The notes under the pieces were generated by a model that saw nothing but the letters and a program-made list of their open reading frames with translations, ran no database searches and was not told where the DNA came from. A DNA stretch of 64,000 bases from Ramlibacter cellulosilyticus (GTDB taxonomy: Bacteria > Pseudomonadota > Gammaproteobacteria > Burkholderiales > Burkholderiaceae_C), in contig NZ_JACORT010000004.1 in the NCBI RefSeq assembly GCF_014297465.1, positions 62,001 to 126,000 on the forward strand, in the 5' to 3' direction. Each line of letters starts with the position of its first letter. Position 1 is the stretch's first letter. A program made the position numbers and the translations under genes. This document shows, one piece after another, positions 11,126-20,583 of the stretch.

Positions 11126-11202
11126 GTAGGCTGGGTTGCGCGGATGCGCACCCCAGCGTTGCGTCAAAGTGCTGGGGTTCGCTGGCGCGAAACCCAGCCT
11201 AC
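11126..11202. repeat. REP-like inverted repeat overlapping the yejF stop codon
   Basis: A unit GTAGGCTGGGTTGCGC...GCGCACCCCAGC is followed by its inverted partner GCTGGGG...GCGCGAAACCCAGCCTAC. The outer 12 bases (11126-11137 and 11191-11202) are perfectly complementary. The same family occurs at 41309-41441. The yejF stop codon (11201-11199) is formed by the end of the repeat. Confidence 0.85.
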
Positions 11203-12824
11203 GAAGCCGCAGCGACCAAGGCCTGCGTGTACGGATTGCGCGGCCGGCGCAGGACGTCTTCGACCGTCCCGGACTCCAGCACCTGCCCGTCCTTCATCAC
11301 CAGCACGTCGTGCGCCATCGCCCAGATCACGTCCACGTCGTGGGTGATCAGCAGGTAGGACAGGCCGCGTTCGCGCTGCAGCCGCTGCAGCAGCTTCAGC
11401 ACCTGCTTCTGGATGGTGACGTCCAGCGCGCTCGTGGGTTCGTCCAGCACCAGCAGCTGCGGCTCGACGATCAGCGCCCGCGCGATGGCGAGGCGCTGGC
11501 GCTGGCCGCCGGAAAACTCGTGCGGGTAGCGACCCAGCAGGCCCGGAAACTGCGCTTCGGTCAGTCCCACTTCCTCCAGCACGCGGTAGACGCGCTCCCG
11601 GCGCTGCTCCTCGGACAGCGACGGCTCGTGCACCAGCAGGCCTTCGCCGACGATCTCCTCCACCGTCATGCGCGGAGAGAGCGAGGAGAACGGGTCCTGG
11701 AACACCACCTGCACGAGGCGGCGGATCGCCCGGTTGTCCGCGCTGTCCGGCCCCCACTGCTTGCCCACCACCTGCAGCTCGCCTTCGTGCGGGATCAGGC
11801 CCAGCGCCGCGAGCGCCATCGTGGACTTGCCCGAGCCCGACTCGCCGACGATGCCGAGCGTGCCGCCGGTGGGCACCGCGAACTTCGCGCCCTGCACCGC
11901 GACGAAGGCACCCTTGCGGAACCAGCCCTTGAAGCCGGGGAGCGGCACCGGGTAGCTCACGCGCAGCGCGTCGGCCTGCATCATGGGTGCGGCGCCCGGC
12001 TGCGGGTCCTGCACGTCGCGGGCCGGGCGGCTCTCGATCAGCTTGCGGGTGTAAGGATGCTGCGGCTGCTCGAACACGGAGGCGACGGGGCCCTGCTCCA
12101 CGAGGTGCCCGCCTTCCATGACGGCGACGCGGTCGGCGAAGCGCCGCACCAGGTTCAGGTCGTGCGTGATCAGCAGCACCGCCATGCCGGTCTGCCGCTG
12201 CAGGTTGGCCAGCAGCTCGAGGATCTGCTGGCGCAGCGTCACGTCGAGCGCCGTGGTCGGTTCGTCCGCCAGCAGCAGCCGCGGCCGGCAGGCCAGCGCC
12301 ATGGCGATCATGGCGCGCTGGCGCTGCCCGCCGGAGAGCTGGTGGGGATAGGTGCCGGCGCGGCGCGCCGGCTCGGGAATGCCGGTGGCGGCCAGCGCCT
12401 CGATCGCGGCGTCCCACGCCTGCTTCGCCGACAGGCCCTGCTTCAGCTGCAGCACCTCGGCGATCTGGTCGCCAACCGTGTAGACCGGGTTCAGGGCCGT
12501 CATCGGCTCCTGGAAGATCATGGCGATGTCGTCGCCGCGGATGCCCAGGAGCTGGCGCTCGGAAGCCTGCAGCAGTTCGACGGGCTGCCCGCCCGGCTTG
12601 GCGGGAGCCAGGCGCGCCGACCCCGTGATGCGCGCGTTGTGCACGAGCCGCACCAGGCTCAGCGCCGTGACCGTCTTGCCGGAGCCGGATTCGCCGACCA
12701 GGGCCAGCTTCTCTCCAGGCGCGATGGCGAGGTCCACGCCGTGGACCACTTCCTTGCCGCCGAAGGCGACGCGGAGGTCCTTCACCTGCAGCAGCGGCGG
12801 CAACGCGTTCTTCTGTTCATGCAT
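11199..12824 (-). CDS. yejF: Peptide ABC transporter double ATPase YejF
   Basis: This 541-residue protein contains two complete ABC ATPase domains. The first has Walker A GESGSGKT near residue 45, signature LSGGQRQR near 165 and Walker B LLLADEPTT. The second has GESGSGKS near 320, FSGGQRQR near 440 and LLVLDEPTS. It energises uptake of oligopeptides (and microcin C-type compounds in enterics) by the YejABE system encoded immediately upstream. Its stop lies inside the intergenic repeat at 11126-11202, which may double as transcript-end structure. Confidence 0.94.
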   Translation of the reverse strand: MHEQKNALPPLLQVKDLRVAFGGKEVVHGVDLAIAPGEKLALVGESGSGKTVTALSLVRLVHNARITGSARLAPAKPGGQPVELLQASERQLLGIRGDDIAMIFQEPMTALNPVYTVGDQIAEVLQLKQGLSAKQAWDAAIEALAATGIPEPARRAGTYPHQLSGGQRQRAMIAMALACRPRLLLADEPTTALDVTLRQQILELLANLQRQTGMAVLLITHDLNLVRRFADRVAVMEGGHLVEQGPVASVFEQPQHPYTRKLIESRPARDVQDPQPGAAPMMQADALRVSYPVPLPGFKGWFRKGAFVAVQGAKFAVPTGGTLGIVGESGSGKSTMALAALGLIPHEGELQVVGKQWGPDSADNRAIRRLVQVVFQDPFSSLSPRMTVEEIVGEGLLVHEPSLSEEQRRERVYRVLEEVGLTEAQFPGLLGRYPHEFSGGQRQRLAIARALIVEPQLLVLDEPTSALDVTIQKQVLKLLQRLQRERGLSYLLITHDVDVIWAMAHDVLVMKDGQVLESGTVEDVLRRPRNPYTQALVAAAS

Positions 12825-12835
12825 GTTCAGGAGCC

Positions 12836-12870
12836 CTCACCCCGCCCCTCTCCCAGAGGGAGAGGGTGAG
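12836..12870. repeat. Intergenic palindrome between yejE and yejF
   Basis: CTCACCC and CCTCTCCC on the left pair with GGGAGAGG and GGGTGAG on the right around a short AGA loop, with a small bulge. It is the kind of dispersed palindrome common in high-GC proteobacteria and may lower expression of yejF relative to yejE. Confidence 0.65.
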
Positions 12871-12888
12871 AACCGTGCTTCGCACACA

Positions 12889-13992
12889 TCATGTATCGGC
12901 CTTCCGCGGGTCGAGGGCATCGCGCAGCGCGTCGCCCATGAAGGTCAGCAGCAGCAGCGTGATCACCAGCACGGCGAACGTGGACAGCGAGATCCACCAC
13001 GCGTCGATGTTGTTCTTGCCCTGCGACAGCAGCTCGCCGAGCGACGGCGTCCCCGGCGGCACGCCCAGGCCGAGGAAGTCCAGCGAGGTCAGCGCCAGGA
13101 TGGACGCGCTCATGCGGAACGGCAGGAAGGTGATCACCGGGGTCATGCTGTTCGGCAGGATGTGCTTCCACATGATCCGGCCGTTGCCCACCCCGAGCGC
13201 CTTCGCGGCCCGCACGTAGTCCATCTGCCGGTTGCGCAGGAACTCGGCCCGCACGTACTGCGACAGCCCCATCCACCCGAACAGCGACAGCAGGATCAGC
13301 AGCAGCGCCACGCTCGGCGCGAAGATCGCGCTGAAGATGATCAGCAGGTACAGCTCCGGCATCGAGTCCCAGATCTCGATGAAGCGCTGGAACGCGAGGT
13401 CGGTCTTGCCGGCGAAGAAGCCCTGGATCGCCCCCGTGATCACGCCGATCACCACGCCGATGAAGGTCAGCGCCAGGCCGAACAGCACGCTCAGGCGGAA
13501 CCCGTAGATCAACTGCGCCAGCAGGTCGCGGCCGCGGTCGTCGGTGCCGAGGTAGTTCTCGCGCGTCGGCGGCGACGGGTTCGGCGCCTTGGCGAAGTAG
13601 TTCAGCGTCTTGGAGCCGTAGGGGTTGGGCGGGTAGATGGCGAAGTTGCCGTCCTTGCCCAGCTGCTCGCGGATGAAGGGATCGAGGAAGTCGGTCTCGG
13701 TCGGGAAGTCGCCGCCGAAGGTGGTCTCCGGGTAGCTCTGGACCAGGGGGAAGTAGTAGTCCCCGTTGTAGCGGACCACGAGCGGCTTGTCGTTGGAGAT
13801 CACCTCGGCGAAGAGGCTCAGGACGAACAGCACCAGGAACAGGACCAGGCTGACGAAGCCCAGCTTGTTGCGGCGGAACCGGCGCCAGGCCCGCATGCGC
13901 GGCGAGACGTGGACCGGGAGCACGACTGCCGCGGGCGCAGCCGCCATCGCGCCGCCGCCCTCGGTCTGGCCCACGGCGGCGGGGTCGGCCAT
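12889..13992 (-). CDS. yejE: Peptide ABC transporter permease YejE
   Basis: This 367-residue inner-membrane permease has an N-terminal Ala/Pro-rich tail, a first membrane span (GFVSLVLFLVLFVLSLFA) and further spans containing the permease EAA-type loop (YVRAAKALGVGNGRIMWKHILPN). The NYLGTDDRGRDLLAQLIYG segment is typical of the OppC/YejE type. I chose ATG at 13992, eleven bases after the yejB stop. GTG at 14019, inside yejB, would add nine residues. Confidence 0.93.
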   Translation of the reverse strand: MADPAAVGQTEGGGAMAAAPAAVVLPVHVSPRMRAWRRFRRNKLGFVSLVLFLVLFVLSLFAEVISNDKPLVVRYNGDYYFPLVQSYPETTFGGDFPTETDFLDPFIREQLGKDGNFAIYPPNPYGSKTLNYFAKAPNPSPPTRENYLGTDDRGRDLLAQLIYGFRLSVLFGLALTFIGVVIGVITGAIQGFFAGKTDLAFQRFIEIWDSMPELYLLIIFSAIFAPSVALLLILLSLFGWMGLSQYVRAEFLRNRQMDYVRAAKALGVGNGRIMWKHILPNSMTPVITFLPFRMSASILALTSLDFLGLGVPPGTPSLGELLSQGKNNIDAWWISLSTFAVLVITLLLLTFMGDALRDALDPRKADT

Positions 13993-14002
13993 CAGGGTGC
14001 GG

Positions 14003-15034
14003 TCAGTCGAATTTGACACGGGGGTCCACCCAGACGTACATCAGGTCGCTCAGGAGCTTGGTGAAGAGGCCGATCAGCGTGAAGAGGTACAGGGTCCCGA
14101 GCACCACGGGATAGTCCCGCCGGATCACGCTGTCGTAGCTGAGGAGCCCGAGGCCGTCGAGCGAGAACAGCGTCTCGATCAGCAGCGAGCCGGTGAAGAA
14201 GGCGCCGAGGAAGGCGGCCGGGAAGCCGGCGATGATGGGCATGAGCGCGTTGCGGAAGACGTGTTTCCACAGCACGCGGCGCTCGTCGAGGCCCTTGGCC
14301 CGCGCCGTCAGCACGTATTGCTTGCGGATCTCCTCCAGGAAGGAGTTCTTCGTGAGCATCGTCGTGACGGCGAAGCTGCCCACCACCATGGCGGTGACCG
14401 GCAGCGTGATGTGCCAGAGGTAGTCGACGATCTTGCCGCCCAGGCTCATCTCGTCCCAGTTCGACGAGGTCAGCCCGCGCAAGGGGAACCACCCGAGCTG
14501 CCCGCCGAAGATCACCAGCAGCGCCACCCCGAGCACGAAGCCGGGGATCGCATAGCCGATGAGGACCACCAGCGTCGACACGAGGTCGAAGCGCGAGCCG
14601 GCCCGCACCGCCTTGGCCACGCCGAGCGGCACCGCGATGAGGTAGCTGATGAAGAAGGTCCACAGCCCCAGGCTGATGGAAACCGGGAGCTTCTCGACGA
14701 TCAGCTGCGACACGGCCTTGTTCTGGAAGAAGCTCTGGCCCAGGTCGAAGCGCGCGTACTGCCCGAGCATCTGGAAGAAGCGCTCGTGCGGCGGCTTGTC
14801 GAAGCCGTAGAGGGCCTTGATCTGTTCCAGCTTCTTCGTGTCGACGCCCTGCCCGCCGCGGTACGAGAAGGTGCCGCCCTCGGCACCCCCGCCGCCCGCG
14901 CCGGCGCGCGCCTCGGCGAAGTATTGCTCCACGGGGCCGCCGGGCACGAACTGCGTGACGACGAAGGTGACCAGCAGCACGCCCAGCAGCGTGGGCAGCA
15001 TGAGCAGGAGGCGCTTGAGGATGTAGGCGGCCAT
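14003..15034 (-). CDS. yejB: Peptide ABC transporter permease YejB
   Basis: This 343-residue permease has the N-terminal span AYILKRLLLMLPTLLGVLLVTF and the coupling loop YVLTARAKGLDERRVLWKHVFRNAL. A glycine-rich periplasmic segment near residues 43-60 precedes DTKKLEQIKALYGFDKP. It forms the transmembrane pore with YejE. Its ATG overlaps the yejA stop (ATGA). Confidence 0.95.
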   Translation of the reverse strand: MAAYILKRLLLMLPTLLGVLLVTFVVTQFVPGGPVEQYFAEARAGAGGGGAEGGTFSYRGGQGVDTKKLEQIKALYGFDKPPHERFFQMLGQYARFDLGQSFFQNKAVSQLIVEKLPVSISLGLWTFFISYLIAVPLGVAKAVRAGSRFDLVSTLVVLIGYAIPGFVLGVALLVIFGGQLGWFPLRGLTSSNWDEMSLGGKIVDYLWHITLPVTAMVVGSFAVTTMLTKNSFLEEIRKQYVLTARAKGLDERRVLWKHVFRNALMPIIAGFPAAFLGAFFTGSLLIETLFSLDGLGLLSYDSVIRRDYPVVLGTLYLFTLIGLFTKLLSDLMYVWVDPRVKFD

Positions 15035-16854
15035 CAGAGGTTCGCCTGCTGCGGCCGCGACCACCAGGTGTCGATCGCCCAGCCTTCGCCCTGGGAATAC
15101 GGCGGCATGGAGGGCGTGGGCTGCAGGCGCCAGGCGTTGTAGGCGATGCGGTGGGTCGACGCGGACCACTGCGGGATGAGGAGGTGCGAGTGCATGATCA
15201 CGCGTTCGAGGGCGCGGCAGGCGGGGAGGAATTCGGCCTTCGTGTGCGCGCCGGTCATCTTCGCCAGGATCGCGTCCACCGCCGGGCTCTTGATGCCGGT
15301 GTAGTTGCCCGAGTCCTCGATGTCCGCCGACTTGCTGCCGAAGAGGTCCACGTACTCCTGTCCGGGCGTGTGGGTGCCCTGGACGTTGAGGCTGATGATC
15401 TCGAACTGCTTCTTCTGCAGCCGTTCCTGGTACAGCGCGAAGTCCACCGGCCGGAAGTTCAGCGTGATCCCGAGCTTCTCCAGGTTGCGGATCCAGGGCG
15501 TGACCACCCGCGCGCCGCTTTCCTGGCTGTCCAGGTATTCCAGCACCAGGGGCTCGCCCTTCGCGTTGCGCAGCGCCCCGTCCTTCACTTCCCAGCCGGC
15601 CTGCCGCAGCAGCTCGCGCGCCTGCCGCAGGTTGTCGCGCAGCGAATGGCCGGGCCCGTCGGTGCGGGGCGGCTCGTAGGCCGGGCCGAACGCGGCCTCC
15701 GGCACCTTGCCGCGCCAGGGTTCCAGCAGCGCCAGTTCCTCGGGCGACGGGCTGCCGGACGACTTGCAGTCCGTGTTGCCGAACAGGCCCGTGACCCGCT
15801 GGTACGAGTTGTAGAACATCGTCCGGTTCATGTACTCGAAGTCCATCGCGAGGCCGAGCGCCTGGCGCACGCGCGGGTCCTGCAGCTTGGGCAGGCGGGA
15901 GTTCAGGAAGTAGCTCTGGAAGCCGGAGGGCAGCTTGTGCTGGAACTCGCCCTTGACAAGCTCGCCGCTGTTGAACTTGCGGCCGTTGACGCGGCGGGCC
16001 CAGTCCCCGGCGGAGAAGAACCGCATCATGTCGAACTCGCCGGCCTTGAGGGCCTCCAGGCGTGCCGTGGCGTCCTTGTAGATCTTGACGGTGATGCGGT
16101 CGAAGTTGGACGTGCCCTTGCGCACGTTCAGGTCGCGCGCCCAGTAGTTCGGGTCCCGCACGTAGGTGATGTCCCGCCCGAACTTGACCGGGCCGATCTT
16201 GTACGGGCCGCTGCCGATCGGGATGTCCATCACGACCTGGTCGAAGCGCTTGGCCTTGCCGTTCTCCATGCCCCACTTGCGGCTGAAGATCGGCAGGCCG
16301 CCGACCGTCAGCGGCAGTTCGCGGTTGTTCTTCTTGAAGCGGAAGCGCACCGTGCGCTCGTCCAGCACGTCCAGGCCCGCCACGTCGTCCAGCACCGTCT
16401 TGTACGCCGGCGAGGTGTACGGGCCGATGAGGATGTCGTAGGTGTGCTTCACGTCGGCCGCGAGCACGGGGTCCCCGTTCTGGAAGCGCGCTTCCTTGCG
16501 CAGGCGGAAGGTGGCGCTCAGGCCGTCGGCGGGCACCTCGACGTCCTCGGCCAGCAGGCCGTAGCCGGAGCCGACCTCGTCCGCGGCGCCGGCCAGCAGG
16601 CTGTCGAACATCAGCGCCGAGAGGTAGGCCGGCGGCGAGCCCTTGATCGTGAACGGGTTGTACTTGTCGAAGGTGGAATACCGCAGGTTGCTCACCAGCC
16701 GCAGCTCGCCGCCCTTGGGCGCCTGCGGATTGACGTAGCTGAAGTTGGGAAAGCCGGCGGGATACTTCAGGTCCCCCCAGAGCGCGTATCCGTGGGCGGC
16801 CCAGGCGGCCGGGCTCAGGATCGCGCAGGCCAGCAGTAGCGGCAAACCTCGCAT
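15034..16854 (-). CDS. yejA: Periplasmic peptide-binding protein YejA
   Basis: This 606-residue solute-binding protein begins with a Sec signal peptide ([19 protein letters not shown]) and shows the family segments [21 protein letters not shown] and [11 protein letters not shown], followed by the double-lobed binding fold. It presents peptides to YejB/YejE. The start at 16854 places the signal peptide at the N-terminus and lies only 37 bp from the divergent fabI start, so promoters of the two must overlap the opposite coding region or be very close. Confidence 0.94.
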   Translation of the reverse strand: MRGLPLLLACAILSPAAWAAHGYALWGDLKYPAGFPNFSYVNPQAPKGGELRLVSNLRYSTFDKYNPFTIKGSPPAYLSALMFDSLLAGAADEVGSGYGLLAEDVEVPADGLSATFRLRKEARFQNGDPVLAADVKHTYDILIGPYTSPAYKTVLDDVAGLDVLDERTVRFRFKKNNRELPLTVGGLPIFSRKWGMENGKAKRFDQVVMDIPIGSGPYKIGPVKFGRDITYVRDPNYWARDLNVRKGTSNFDRITVKIYKDATARLEALKAGEFDMMRFFSAGDWARRVNGRKFNSGELVKGEFQHKLPSGFQSYFLNSRLPKLQDPRVRQALGLAMDFEYMNRTMFYNSYQRVTGLFGNTDCKSSGSPSPEELALLEPWRGKVPEAAFGPAYEPPRTDGPGHSLRDNLRQARELLRQAGWEVKDGALRNAKGEPLVLEYLDSQESGARVVTPWIRNLEKLGITLNFRPVDFALYQERLQKKQFEIISLNVQGTHTPGQEYVDLFGSKSADIEDSGNYTGIKSPAVDAILAKMTGAHTKAEFLPACRALERVIMHSHLLIPQWSASTHRIAYNAWRLQPTPSMPPYSQGEGWAIDTWWSRPQQANL

Positions 16855-16891
16855 GCGACAATTCTGCCGAGATTTTCTGGAAGAGAGACCC

Positions 16892-17671
16892 ATGGGATTC
16901 CTGGCTGGCAAGAAATTGTTGATCACCGGCGTGCTGTCGAACCGGTCCATCGCCTACGGCATCGCCCGGGCCTGCCACGCGCAGGGCGCGGAGCTCGCCT
17001 TCAGCTACGTCGGCGACCGCTTCAAGGATCGGATCACGGAATTCGCGGCCGAGTTCAACTCGAAGCTGATCTTCGACTGCGATGTCGGCGACGACGCGCA
17101 GATCGCGAAGCTGTTCCAGGACCTGTCGGCCACCTGGCCCAAGTTCGACGGCTTCGTCCACAGCATCGGCTTCGCCCCACGCGAGGCGATCGCGGGCGAC
17201 TTCCTGGAAGGCCTGTCCCGCGAGGCGTTCAAGGTGGCGCACGACATCAGCGCCTACAGCTTCCCGGCGATGGCCAAGGCCGCCCTGCCCTACATGAACG
17301 AGAAGGCGGCGCTCCTGACCCTGTCCTACCTGGGTTCGGTGCGCATCGTCCCGAACTACAACACCATGGGGCTGGCCAAGGCGTCGCTGGAAGCGTCCGT
17401 GCGCTACCTCGCCGGCGCGCTGGGGCCCAAGGGCATCCGGGTGAACGGCATCAGCGCCGGCCCCATCAAGACGCTGGCCGCCAGCGGCATCAAGGACTTC
17501 AGCAAGCTGCTGAACATCGTGGCGGAGACGGCGCCGATCCGCCGCAACGTGACGATCGAGGACGTGGGCAACGTGGCTGCGTTCCTCCTGAGCGACCTGG
17601 CCGGTGGCGTGACGGCGGAGATCACGTACGTGGACGGCGGGTTCAGCCACACGGCGATCGCGGCGGAATGA
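16892..17671 (+). CDS. fabI: Enoyl-[acyl-carrier-protein] reductase (NADH) FabI
   Basis: This 259-residue short-chain dehydrogenase-type enzyme catalyses the last step of each fatty acid elongation cycle. It has the FabI-specific N-terminus [20 protein letters not shown] (nucleotide binding), HSIGFAPR near residue 90 and the catalytic Tyr-x6-Lys in NYNTMGLAK near residues 156-164. The ATG at 16892 has GAGAG seven bases upstream. It is the drug target of triclosan and isoniazid-like inhibitors in other species. A strong hairpin follows the stop. Confidence 0.96.
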   Translation: MGFLAGKKLLITGVLSNRSIAYGIARACHAQGAELAFSYVGDRFKDRITEFAAEFNSKLIFDCDVGDDAQIAKLFQDLSATWPKFDGFVHSIGFAPREAIAGDFLEGLSREAFKVAHDISAYSFPAMAKAALPYMNEKAALLTLSYLGSVRIVPNYNTMGLAKASLEASVRYLAGALGPKGIRVNGISAGPIKTLAASGIKDFSKLLNIVAETAPIRRNVTIEDVGNVAAFLLSDLAGGVTAEITYVDGGFSHTAIAAE

Positions 17672-17673
17672 AC

Positions 17674-17697
17674 AAAGGGCCGCTGGCGCGGCCCTTT
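17674..17697. terminator. Bidirectional terminator between fabI and the decarboxylase gene
   Basis: A perfect 10-bp stem AAAGGGCCGC/GCGGCCCTTT with a TGGC loop starts three bases after the fabI stop. Short T/A tracts flank both sides. It can serve both converging genes. Confidence 0.75.
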
Positions 17698-17710
17698 CAC
17701 TTCGGGAAGC

Positions 17711-17739
17711 CCTGCGCCCCCGCCTTCGCGGGGGTGACG
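17711..17739. repeat. CCCCCGC/GCGGGGG dispersed palindrome
   Basis: Arms at 17717-17723 and 17728-17734 surround CTTC and are followed by TGACG, the familiar proteobacterial repeat read in one frame as VTPAKAGAQ. It ends one base before the stop codon of the decarboxylase. Confidence 0.7.
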
Positions 17740-17740
17740 T

Positions 17741-20026
17741 TCACTTGCCGTTCCCGCCCGCGTTCTCCTGCACGCAGTCCGCGTAATACCGCATCTTCCC
17801 GTCCGGCCCTTCCTCCGCCACCAGGCCGTGGATGTCCGTCTCGAAGCCGGGGCACTCCTGGTTGAACGCGCGGGCGAACTTCAGGTATTCGACGATCCGC
17901 TTGTTGAACACCTCGCCCGGGATCAGCAGCGGGATGCCGGGCGGGTAAGGCGTGATAAGCGCCGTGGTCACGCGGCCTTCCAGCTCGTCGATCTCCACCC
18001 GTTCCGTCTTGCGGTGGGCGATGTGCGCGAAGGCGTCGCTCGGCTTCATCGCCGGCTGCAGGTCGCTCAGGTAGATGTCCGTCGACAGCTTGGCGATGTC
18101 GTACTTGGCATACAGCTCGTGGACGTACTGGCACAGGTCCGCCAGCCCCATGCGCTCGTAGCGCGGGTACTGCTGGCAGAACTCGGGCAGGATGCGCCAC
18201 ATCGGCTGGTTCTTGGCGTAGTCGTCCTTGAACTGCTGCAGCGCCGTCAGCATGGTGTTCCAGCGGCCCTTGGTGATGCCGATGGTGAACATGATGAAGA
18301 AGCTGTAGAGGCCGGTCTTCTCCACGATCACCCCGTGCTCCGCCAGGAACTTCGTGACGATCGCGGCCGGGATGCCGGTCTTGGCGAACTTGCCGTTCAG
18401 GTCCAGGCCGGGCGTCACGATGGTGGACTTGATCGGGTCCAGCATGTTGAAGCCTTCGGCCAGGTTGCCGAAGCCGTGCCACTTGGCGGTGCGCGCCTCG
18501 CCCTTGATGATCCAGTCGTCGGCGCGGCCGATGCCCTGCTCCACGAGCTTGTCGGGGCCCCAGACCTTGAACCACCAGTCCTTGCCGTACTCCTGGTCCA
18601 CCTTGCGCATGGCGCGGCGGAAGTCCAGGGCCTCGACGATGGACTCCTCCACCAGCGCGGTGCCGCCCGGCGGCTCCATCATGGCGGCCGCCACGTCGCA
18701 GCTCGCGATGATCGCGTACTGCGGGCTGGTGGACGTGTGCATCAGGAACGCTTCGTTGAACAGGTGCCGGTCCAGCTTGCGCTCCTTGGCGTCCTGCACC
18801 AGCACGTGGCTCGCCTGGCTGATGCCGGCCAGCAGCTTGTGGATGGACTGCGTCGCGTACACCACCGACTTCTTGGTGCGCTCCCGCTTCCGGCCCATGG
18901 CGTGGAAGCTGCCGTAGAACGGGTGGAAGGCGGCGTGCGGCAGCCAGGCCTCGTCGAAATGCAGCGCGTCGACGTAGCCGTCCAGGAGGTTCTTGATGGT
19001 CTCGGTGTTGTACAGGACGCCGTCGTAGGTCGACTGGGTCAGGGTCAGGATGCGCGGCTTGACCTTCTCCGGGTCCACGCCCTTGAGCAGCGGGTTGGCC
19101 TTGATCTTGGCCTTGATCGCCTCGGGCGAGAACTCGCTCTGCGGGATGGGCCCGATGATGCCGAAGTGGTTGCGGGTCGGCTTCAGGAAGACCGGGATCG
19201 CCCCGGTCATGATGATCGAGTGCAGGATCGACTTGTGGCAGTTGCGGTCCACCACCACGATGTCGCCCGGCGCCACCTGGTGGTGCCAGACCATCTTGTT
19301 GGACGTGCTGGTGCCGTTGGTGACGAAGAAGCAGTGGTCGGCATTGAAGATGCGGGCGGCGTTGCGCTCGCTGGCCGCCACCGGGCCGGTGTGGTCCAGG
19401 AGCTGGCCCAGTTCGTCCACGGCGTTGCACACGTCGGCGCGCAGCATGTTCTCGCCGAAGAACTGGTGGAACATCTGCCCGACCGGGCTCTTGAGGAAGG
19501 CGACGCCGCCGGAGTGGCCCGGGCAGTGCCAGGAGTAGGAGCCGTCCTCCGCGTAATCGAGCAGCGCCTTGAAGAACGGCGGCTGGATGCCTTCCAGGTA
19601 GCTGCGCGCCTCCCGGATGATGTGGCGGGCCATGAACTCCGGCGTGTCCTCGTAGGCGTGGATGAAGCCGTGCAGCTCCCGCAGGATGTCGTTGGGCAGG
19701 TGCTGGGAAGTCTTGGTCTCGCCGTAGATATAGATAGGCACTTCCGCGTTGCGGCGGCGGACCTCGGCGATGAAGTTGCGCAGGTTCAGGACAGCGGGGT
19801 CCAGGTCGGGGCCCTGCGTGAACTCCTCGTCGTCGATGGAGAGGATGAAGGCGCTGGCCCGGCTTTGCTGCTGCGCGAACTGCGACAGGTCGCCGTAGCT
19901 GGTGACGCCCAGGACCTCGAAGCCTTCGGCCTCGATCGCCTGCGCCAGGGCCCGGATGCCGAGGCCGGAGGTGTTCTCCGAGCGGTAGTCTTCGTCGATG
20001 ATGACGATGGGGAAACGGAACTTCAT
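17741..20026 (-). CDS. Orn/Lys/Arg decarboxylase (large PLP enzyme)
   Basis: This 761-residue enzyme belongs to the fold III-type basic amino acid decarboxylases (AdiA/LdcC/SpeF-like). It has an N-terminal response-regulator-like wing domain (FPIVIIDEDYRSENTSGLG), the PLP domain with WHCPGHSGG near residue 175 and FDEAW near 340, and the PLP lysine in ATQSIHK near residue 370, then a C-terminal domain. Length and domain layout match decameric inducible decarboxylases that consume protons in acid stress. Substrate choice between arginine, lysine and ornithine cannot be read safely. No antiporter gene is adjacent. It diverges from nfeD. Confidence 0.9.
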   Translation of the reverse strand: MKFRFPIVIIDEDYRSENTSGLGIRALAQAIEAEGFEVLGVTSYGDLSQFAQQQSRASAFILSIDDEEFTQGPDLDPAVLNLRNFIAEVRRRNAEVPIYIYGETKTSQHLPNDILRELHGFIHAYEDTPEFMARHIIREARSYLEGIQPPFFKALLDYAEDGSYSWHCPGHSGGVAFLKSPVGQMFHQFFGENMLRADVCNAVDELGQLLDHTGPVAASERNAARIFNADHCFFVTNGTSTSNKMVWHHQVAPGDIVVVDRNCHKSILHSIIMTGAIPVFLKPTRNHFGIIGPIPQSEFSPEAIKAKIKANPLLKGVDPEKVKPRILTLTQSTYDGVLYNTETIKNLLDGYVDALHFDEAWLPHAAFHPFYGSFHAMGRKRERTKKSVVYATQSIHKLLAGISQASHVLVQDAKERKLDRHLFNEAFLMHTSTSPQYAIIASCDVAAAMMEPPGGTALVEESIVEALDFRRAMRKVDQEYGKDWWFKVWGPDKLVEQGIGRADDWIIKGEARTAKWHGFGNLAEGFNMLDPIKSTIVTPGLDLNGKFAKTGIPAAIVTKFLAEHGVIVEKTGLYSFFIMFTIGITKGRWNTMLTALQQFKDDYAKNQPMWRILPEFCQQYPRYERMGLADLCQYVHELYAKYDIAKLSTDIYLSDLQPAMKPSDAFAHIAHRKTERVEIDELEGRVTTALITPYPPGIPLLIPGEVFNKRIVEYLKFARAFNQECPGFETDIHGLVAEEGPDGKMRYYADCVQENAGGNGK

Positions 20027-20097
20027 GCGGGACGGTCCAGGGCGGCGAAAAAGCGAAACGAAGGGGCGAAGTGTATGAAATCCGCAGCGCCCGGAAG

Positions 20098-20125
20098 TTG
20101 CGTGCCTGAGGAATTCGCCCACAAT
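20098..20125 (+). promoter_or_regulatory. Promoter of the nfeD-stomatin pair
   Basis: TTGCGT (20098-20103) and CACAAT (20120-20125) are separated by 16 bp. The expected start is about ten bases before the ATG at 20143. Confidence 0.45.
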
Positions 20126-20142
20126 CCGCTCAAAGGGGACTT

Positions 20143-20562
20143 ATGGCTGACTGGACTTTCTGGTGGCTGCTGGCCGGCGCGGCCGTGGCCGTCGAATTGC
20201 TGACGGGCACTTTCTACCTCCTCATGCTGGGCATCGGCATGGCCGCGGGGGCACTCGCCGCGCACGCGGGTGCCTCGATGACCGCGCAGGTCGTCGCGGC
20301 CGCCATCGTCGGTGGCGGCGCGGTCGCGGGCTGGCACGTGGCGCGCCGCCGGCGCATCGTCGACGGCCTGCCCGGGAACAACATGGACTTCGACGCGGGC
20401 GAGCGGGTCCACGTGGACGCGTGGACGGCGGACAACACCTCCACCGTGCGCTACCGCGGCACCGTCTGGACGGCGGTGCCCGCCGGCGGCACGCCGCAGG
20501 GCACGGGTCCGCACTGCGTGCGCCAGGTCGACGGCAGCCGGCTCGTCGTCGAAAAGATCTGA
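20143..20562 (+). CDS. NfeD-family membrane protein
   Basis: This 139-residue protein has two N-terminal hydrophobic segments (WWLLAGAAVAVELLTGTFYLLMLGI and VVAAAIVGGGAVAGWHVA) and a C-terminal OB-like soluble domain containing ERVHVDAW and VRYRGTVWTA. NfeD proteins are encoded next to stomatin/SPFH genes and are thought to act with them in membrane microdomains. Here the SPFH gene follows after 21 bp. Confidence 0.88.
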   Translation: MADWTFWWLLAGAAVAVELLTGTFYLLMLGIGMAAGALAAHAGASMTAQVVAAAIVGGGAVAGWHVARRRRIVDGLPGNNMDFDAGERVHVDAWTADNTSTVRYRGTVWTAVPAGGTPQGTGPHCVRQVDGSRLVVEKI

Positions 20563-20583
20563 GGAACAAGAGGAGAAGAAGAA

